Below, piece by piece: positions 22,522-25,001 of a stretch of 25,001 bases of DNA (position 1 is the stretch's first letter; every line of letters begins with the position of its first letter). Under the pieces are notes generated by a model. The model saw nothing but the letters and a program-made list of their open reading frames with translations. It was not told the DNA's origin and made no database searches. Made by a program: the position numbers and the translations under genes. Origin of the DNA: JAAYRQ01 sp035647815 (GTDB taxonomy: Bacteria; Bacillota; Syntrophomonadia; Syntrophomonadales; Syntrophomonadaceae); contig DASRMR010000033.1 in the NCBI GenBank assembly GCA_035647815.1, forward strand, positions 1 through 25,001, given 5' to 3'.

Positions 22522-23217
22522 ATGCGTTTTATTATAGTTGCTGGTACTCCATCTTCAGGCAAAACATCAGTTATGGTACATACAATCGGGCATTTATTGG
22601 AAAATGGTGTTTCAGTTGCTGCATGCAAAATCGATTGTTTAGAAACTTCTGATGATGAACGATATCGTCGCTTAAATATTCCTGTTGCGGTTGGTTTGAG
22701 TGATTATATTTGTCCAGATCATTTTTATGTAGCCAACTTGGAAGAAGTTGAGCATTGGGCTAAAGAACAAGAGGTTGAGGTCCTAGTTTTGGAAACGGCC
22801 GGTTTGTGCCACCGTTGTGCGCCGGCTGTTTTTGACTGTCTATCTATTTGCGTAATTGATAATTTGATTGGCATGGAAACTCCTAAAAAAGTGGGACCCA
22901 TGTTAAGTACGGCTGACATAATTGTTATTACCAAGGGTGATATCGTTTCCCAAGCAGAACGAGAAGTATTCCGTTACAAAGTGGAATTAGTCAACCCTCA
23001 GGCTCGAATTCTGGATATTAACGGTTTAACTGGCCAGGGTGCTTTGAAGTTGAAAAACGAAATACTCAATTCCAAACAACTCGACACTATTAGTGGCAAG
23101 GAATTAAGGTATTCTATGCCTGCAGCCGTTTGTTCCTATTGTGCTGGTGAAACTATTATCGGCAAAAGTTATCAAATGGGCAATGTTAAAAAAGTTGATT
23201 TTGGGAGATTAGATTAA
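22522..23217 (+). CDS. HypB/UreG-like P-loop NTPase with two CxxC motifs
   Basis: This 231-residue protein (from ATG 22522, with AGGTG six bases upstream; a GTG at 22513 overlaps that site) is a SIMIBI-class P-loop protein. Walker A is GTPSSGKTS (8-16), a switch-like LVLETAG is at 88-94, and TKGD (137-140) replaces the NKxD guanine motif. This resembles HypB and UreG, which deliver nickel to hydrogenase and urease. Two cysteine pairs, CHRC (96-99) and CSYC (204-207), plus C35, C39 and C64, suggest metal or cluster binding. No hydrogenase or urease gene is in view. Its stop overlaps the next start by one base. The target is unknown; the chaperone role is inferred. Confidence 0.8.
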   Translation: MRFIIVAGTPSSGKTSVMVHTIGHLLENGVSVAACKIDCLETSDDERYRRLNIPVAVGLSDYICPDHFYVANLEEVEHWAKEQEVEVLVLETAGLCHRCAPAVFDCLSICVIDNLIGMETPKKVGPMLSTADIIVITKGDIVSQAEREVFRYKVELVNPQARILDINGLTGQGALKLKNEILNSKQLDTISGKELRYSMPAAVCSYCAGETIIGKSYQMGNVKKVDFGRLD

Positions 23218-23975
23218 TGATTAAAAACATAAGTATAATAGGTGGTTTAGACAAAAGTGGCTGTCCGGAAAAAATTCTGCGCCTAGATATTACAGCGGGC
23301 GAAGTGCTTGCAGTAGTCGGACCAACCGGTTCCGGCAAAACTCAATTAATATCTGATATTGAACAATATGCAGATGGAGAAACACTCACTGGCAGATCCA
23401 TTTTGATTAATGATAGGCCTATGGCTCAAAATTCTAGAAATTATGATTTACGGTATTTGGTTGCTGAAGTATCACAAAACATGAATTTTATTATCGATAC
23501 ATCTATTGAAGAATTCCTTTTAATGCATACCCAGGTACGCGCCATTGAAAATCCTCAGCAAACTATCGCCGAAGTACTATCTATAACTAATGAACTGTCA
23601 GGGGAACCTGTTTTGTCCACGGATAATCTGACTAGGTTAAGCGGAGGTCAATCCCGAGCTTTGATGGTGGCTGATGTTGCCCTTATCAGCAATGCACCAA
23701 TAGTACTGATTGATGAGATAGAAAATGCTGGAATAGACCGACTGAAAGCTCTAGAGATTCTTAGCGGAAAAGGCAAGGTGGTACTAGTAGTTTCCCATGA
23801 TCCAACCCTTATGTTGATGGGCAAACAAAGGATAGTAATGAAAAACGGCGGTATGGATAAACTTTATCAAACTTCGCTAAAAGAGAAGGAAATACTCCAG
23901 GATTTGCTAGAAACGGAAAACCAAATTGATTACTTACGGAATCATTTTAGGGATGGCAAGTGTGTGGAAAAATAG
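23217..23975 (+). CDS. Unusual ABC-type ATPase of the GTPase-SBP cassette
   Basis: This 252-residue ABC ATPase has Walker A GPTGSGKT (35-42), Q-loop near Q87, a full signature LSGGQ (141-145), Walker B IVLIDE (162-167) and H194. It departs from importer subunits in two ways: there is no aromatic A-loop at the N-terminus (NISIIGGLDKSGCPEKILRL), and the Walker B continues as DEIENAGIDR rather than DEPxxxLD. A C-terminal charged helix (about 218-252) follows. The start overlaps the stop of the GTPase gene by one base, so the two are co-translated. It may be a soluble ATPase rather than part of a transporter; its job is not known to me. Confidence 0.82.
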   Translation: MIKNISIIGGLDKSGCPEKILRLDITAGEVLAVVGPTGSGKTQLISDIEQYADGETLTGRSILINDRPMAQNSRNYDLRYLVAEVSQNMNFIIDTSIEEFLLMHTQVRAIENPQQTIAEVLSITNELSGEPVLSTDNLTRLSGGQSRALMVADVALISNAPIVLIDEIENAGIDRLKALEILSGKGKVVLVVSHDPTLMLMGKQRIVMKNGGMDKLYQTSLKEKEILQDLLETENQIDYLRNHFRDGKCVEK

Positions 23976-24002
23976 AAGCTCAACACGAGGAGGATTAGTA
24001 TT

Positions 24003-24896
24003 ATGGCAAGAGTTTTGTTGCACTGTCCATTAAATATCAGTAGAACACTAGAAGAAATGATGAAAGAGCATTGTAAAACATTGGAGGAAAAGCATCAGCT
24101 AGAGATCAAAGTTGAAGTTCAGCCCCATCGACCTAAAGAAGAGGGACTTTTCGAAAGGTATTATGAAGCAGGAGATATGCCTGATTTGATTATTGGACAT
24201 GTCAACGATTTTGCGGAATTACCGGAAGGTTATTTACAAGAACATTTCCAAGCGTTGCCAGGCCGTTTTCCATTGCGTCAAGAATTAGTGCAAGCAGGTT
24301 TTAATGACCCGCGAGGATATTTTAATCCCTTTGTAATTATTCCTTTCGCCATGTTTTACAATCAAAATATGCTTACAGAAAACAATCTTCCCCGAGTGTG
24401 GAAAGATTTGCTAGATACTCGCTGGCGAAAAAAGATTCTTATGCCGGATGATTACCGTATGGTATCCATAATTATCAGAACTTTTATGGCAGCTCATTAC
24501 CCAGACAAATTTGCTGATTTTCAAGAAAATGTTGTTTACCAGGGGGCACCAATTGATGTTGTCAATTCAGTTGATGAAGGTCAATATTCTCTAGGAATAA
24601 CGAATATTGCTTTTGCTCGTATTTCCCGCCACAAAAATACTCGTCTAATCTGGCCAGAAGACGGATTTTTTTGTATGCCCCAGGTGATGGTATGGAATAA
24701 AAATGCAGATAAACGGCTGCTAGAAATAGGTGATTTCTTAATGTCCAAAGAAGTTCAAAACTATCTGGCCTTACAGAGTTTTTTCCCAGCTTCGCCGGAT
24801 GTAGCAATTCCTCAAATGTTAACAGAGCATAACTCCACATTGCGTTGGGAAGGTTGGGAAAATTACCTGACTATAATAAAAGAATCAAAAAGCTGA
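24003..24896 (+). CDS. FbpA-like solute-binding protein without a signal peptide
   Basis: This 297-residue protein follows the ferric-iron/type II periplasmic-binding fold (AfuA/FbpA group): DLIIG at 61-65, YNQNMLTENNLPRVWKDLLD (119-138), then W141 and KILMPDD, which parallels the family's tyrosine and W-x-D-L-L...K-I-x-x-P landmarks. It starts directly at the first strand of the mature domain (MARVLLHCPLNISRTLEEMM). There is no signal peptide and no lipobox, and only 27 bases separate it from the previous gene, so no missed N-terminus fits. AGGAGG lies about nine bases before the ATG. The protein should therefore stay in the cytoplasm, which is odd for an importer component. The ligand is unknown. 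Confidence 0.78.
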   Translation: MARVLLHCPLNISRTLEEMMKEHCKTLEEKHQLEIKVEVQPHRPKEEGLFERYYEAGDMPDLIIGHVNDFAELPEGYLQEHFQALPGRFPLRQELVQAGFNDPRGYFNPFVIIPFAMFYNQNMLTENNLPRVWKDLLDTRWRKKILMPDDYRMVSIIIRTFMAAHYPDKFADFQENVVYQGAPIDVVNSVDEGQYSLGITNIAFARISRHKNTRLIWPEDGFFCMPQVMVWNKNADKRLLEIGDFLMSKEVQNYLALQSFFPASPDVAIPQMLTEHNSTLRWEGWENYLTIIKESKS

Positions 24897-24916
24897 TGTA
24901 ATCGTGAGGTGTTTAC

Positions 24917-25001
24917 ATGTTACAGATTAAAGATTTAAGTTTTTCTTATAACAAACAGAATAAAAAGGAAATTTTAAAAGATATTAATATGTTGGTTAAA
25001 C
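24917..25001 (+). CDS. ABC transporter ATP-binding protein, 5' end only
   Basis: The frame opens MLQIKDLSFSYNKQNKKEIL and continues to the window edge (28 residues). The IKDLSFSY...ILKDIN pattern, with an A-loop tyrosine near residue 11, is the usual start of an ABC ATPase. GAGGTG precedes the ATG, which is 20 bases after the previous stop. It is probably the second ATPase of this cassette. Walker A lies beyond the window. Confidence 0.75.
   Translation, partial: MLQIKDLSFSYNKQNKKEILKDINMLVK

Overview
The window is a low-GC chromosomal segment from an endospore-forming Firmicute, most likely a member of the Clostridia. It carries spoVT, a spoVB-family flippase, spoIIR, a Fin-like protein and GerA-type germinant receptor genes. 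It also preserves the sporulation/housekeeping block known from Bacillus around ispE - glmU - prs - ctc(rplY) - pth - fin - mfd - spoVT - spoVB. I cannot fix the family or genus from sequence alone.

Layout. (1) 1-2294, minus strand: the spoVB-family flippase (cut by the window edge) and spoVT, with a clear terminator between them and a sigma-G-like promoter ahead of spoVT. (2) 2520-9188, plus strand: a seven-gene spore germination locus in the order B-A-C-D-C-D-B, that is, two GerAB-like permeases, one GerAA, two GerAC lipoproteins and two small two-helix proteins resembling germinant receptor D subunits. It is inserted between mfd and spoVT, which are neighbours in Bacillus. It ends in a 45-bp tandem palindromic repeat and a terminator hairpin. 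(3) 9374-19275, minus strand: mfd, fin-like, pth, rplY/ctc, prs, glmU, a MobA-like nucleotidyltransferase, a FadR/FCD GntR regulator and ispE. (4) 19438-20013, minus: spoIIR, with a terminator behind it and a sigma-F-like promoter ahead. (5) 20343-22130, minus: a YtrA-type GntR repressor, an ABC ATPase and an ABC-2 permease, driven by a near-consensus sigma-A promoter with an operator-like dyad at the start site. (6) 22522-25001, plus: a divergent cassette of unknown role. It encodes a HypB/UreG-like P-loop protein with two CxxC motifs, an unusual ABC ATPase, an FbpA-like solute-binding protein without a signal peptide, and the start of a second ABC ATPase.

How the parts work together. Regions 1-4 combine sporulation control (SpoIIR activates sigma-E processing, Fin opposes sigma-F, SpoVT modulates sigma-G genes), envelope and cofactor precursors (GlmU, IspE, Prs), translation maintenance (Pth, L25) and transcription-coupled repair (Mfd). 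The ger locus supplies the receptor for leaving dormancy. Region 5 looks like a stress- or ligand-inducible ABC exporter. Region 6 is the best candidate for an undescribed system: its parts look like a transporter plus a metallochaperone GTPase, but the binding protein is cytoplasmic and no permease is visible before the window ends.

Other points worth checking are an apparent AUU start for mfd, an Mfd protein shortened in its UvrB-like module, and sigma-G or sigma-F-like promoters at the expected sporulation genes.
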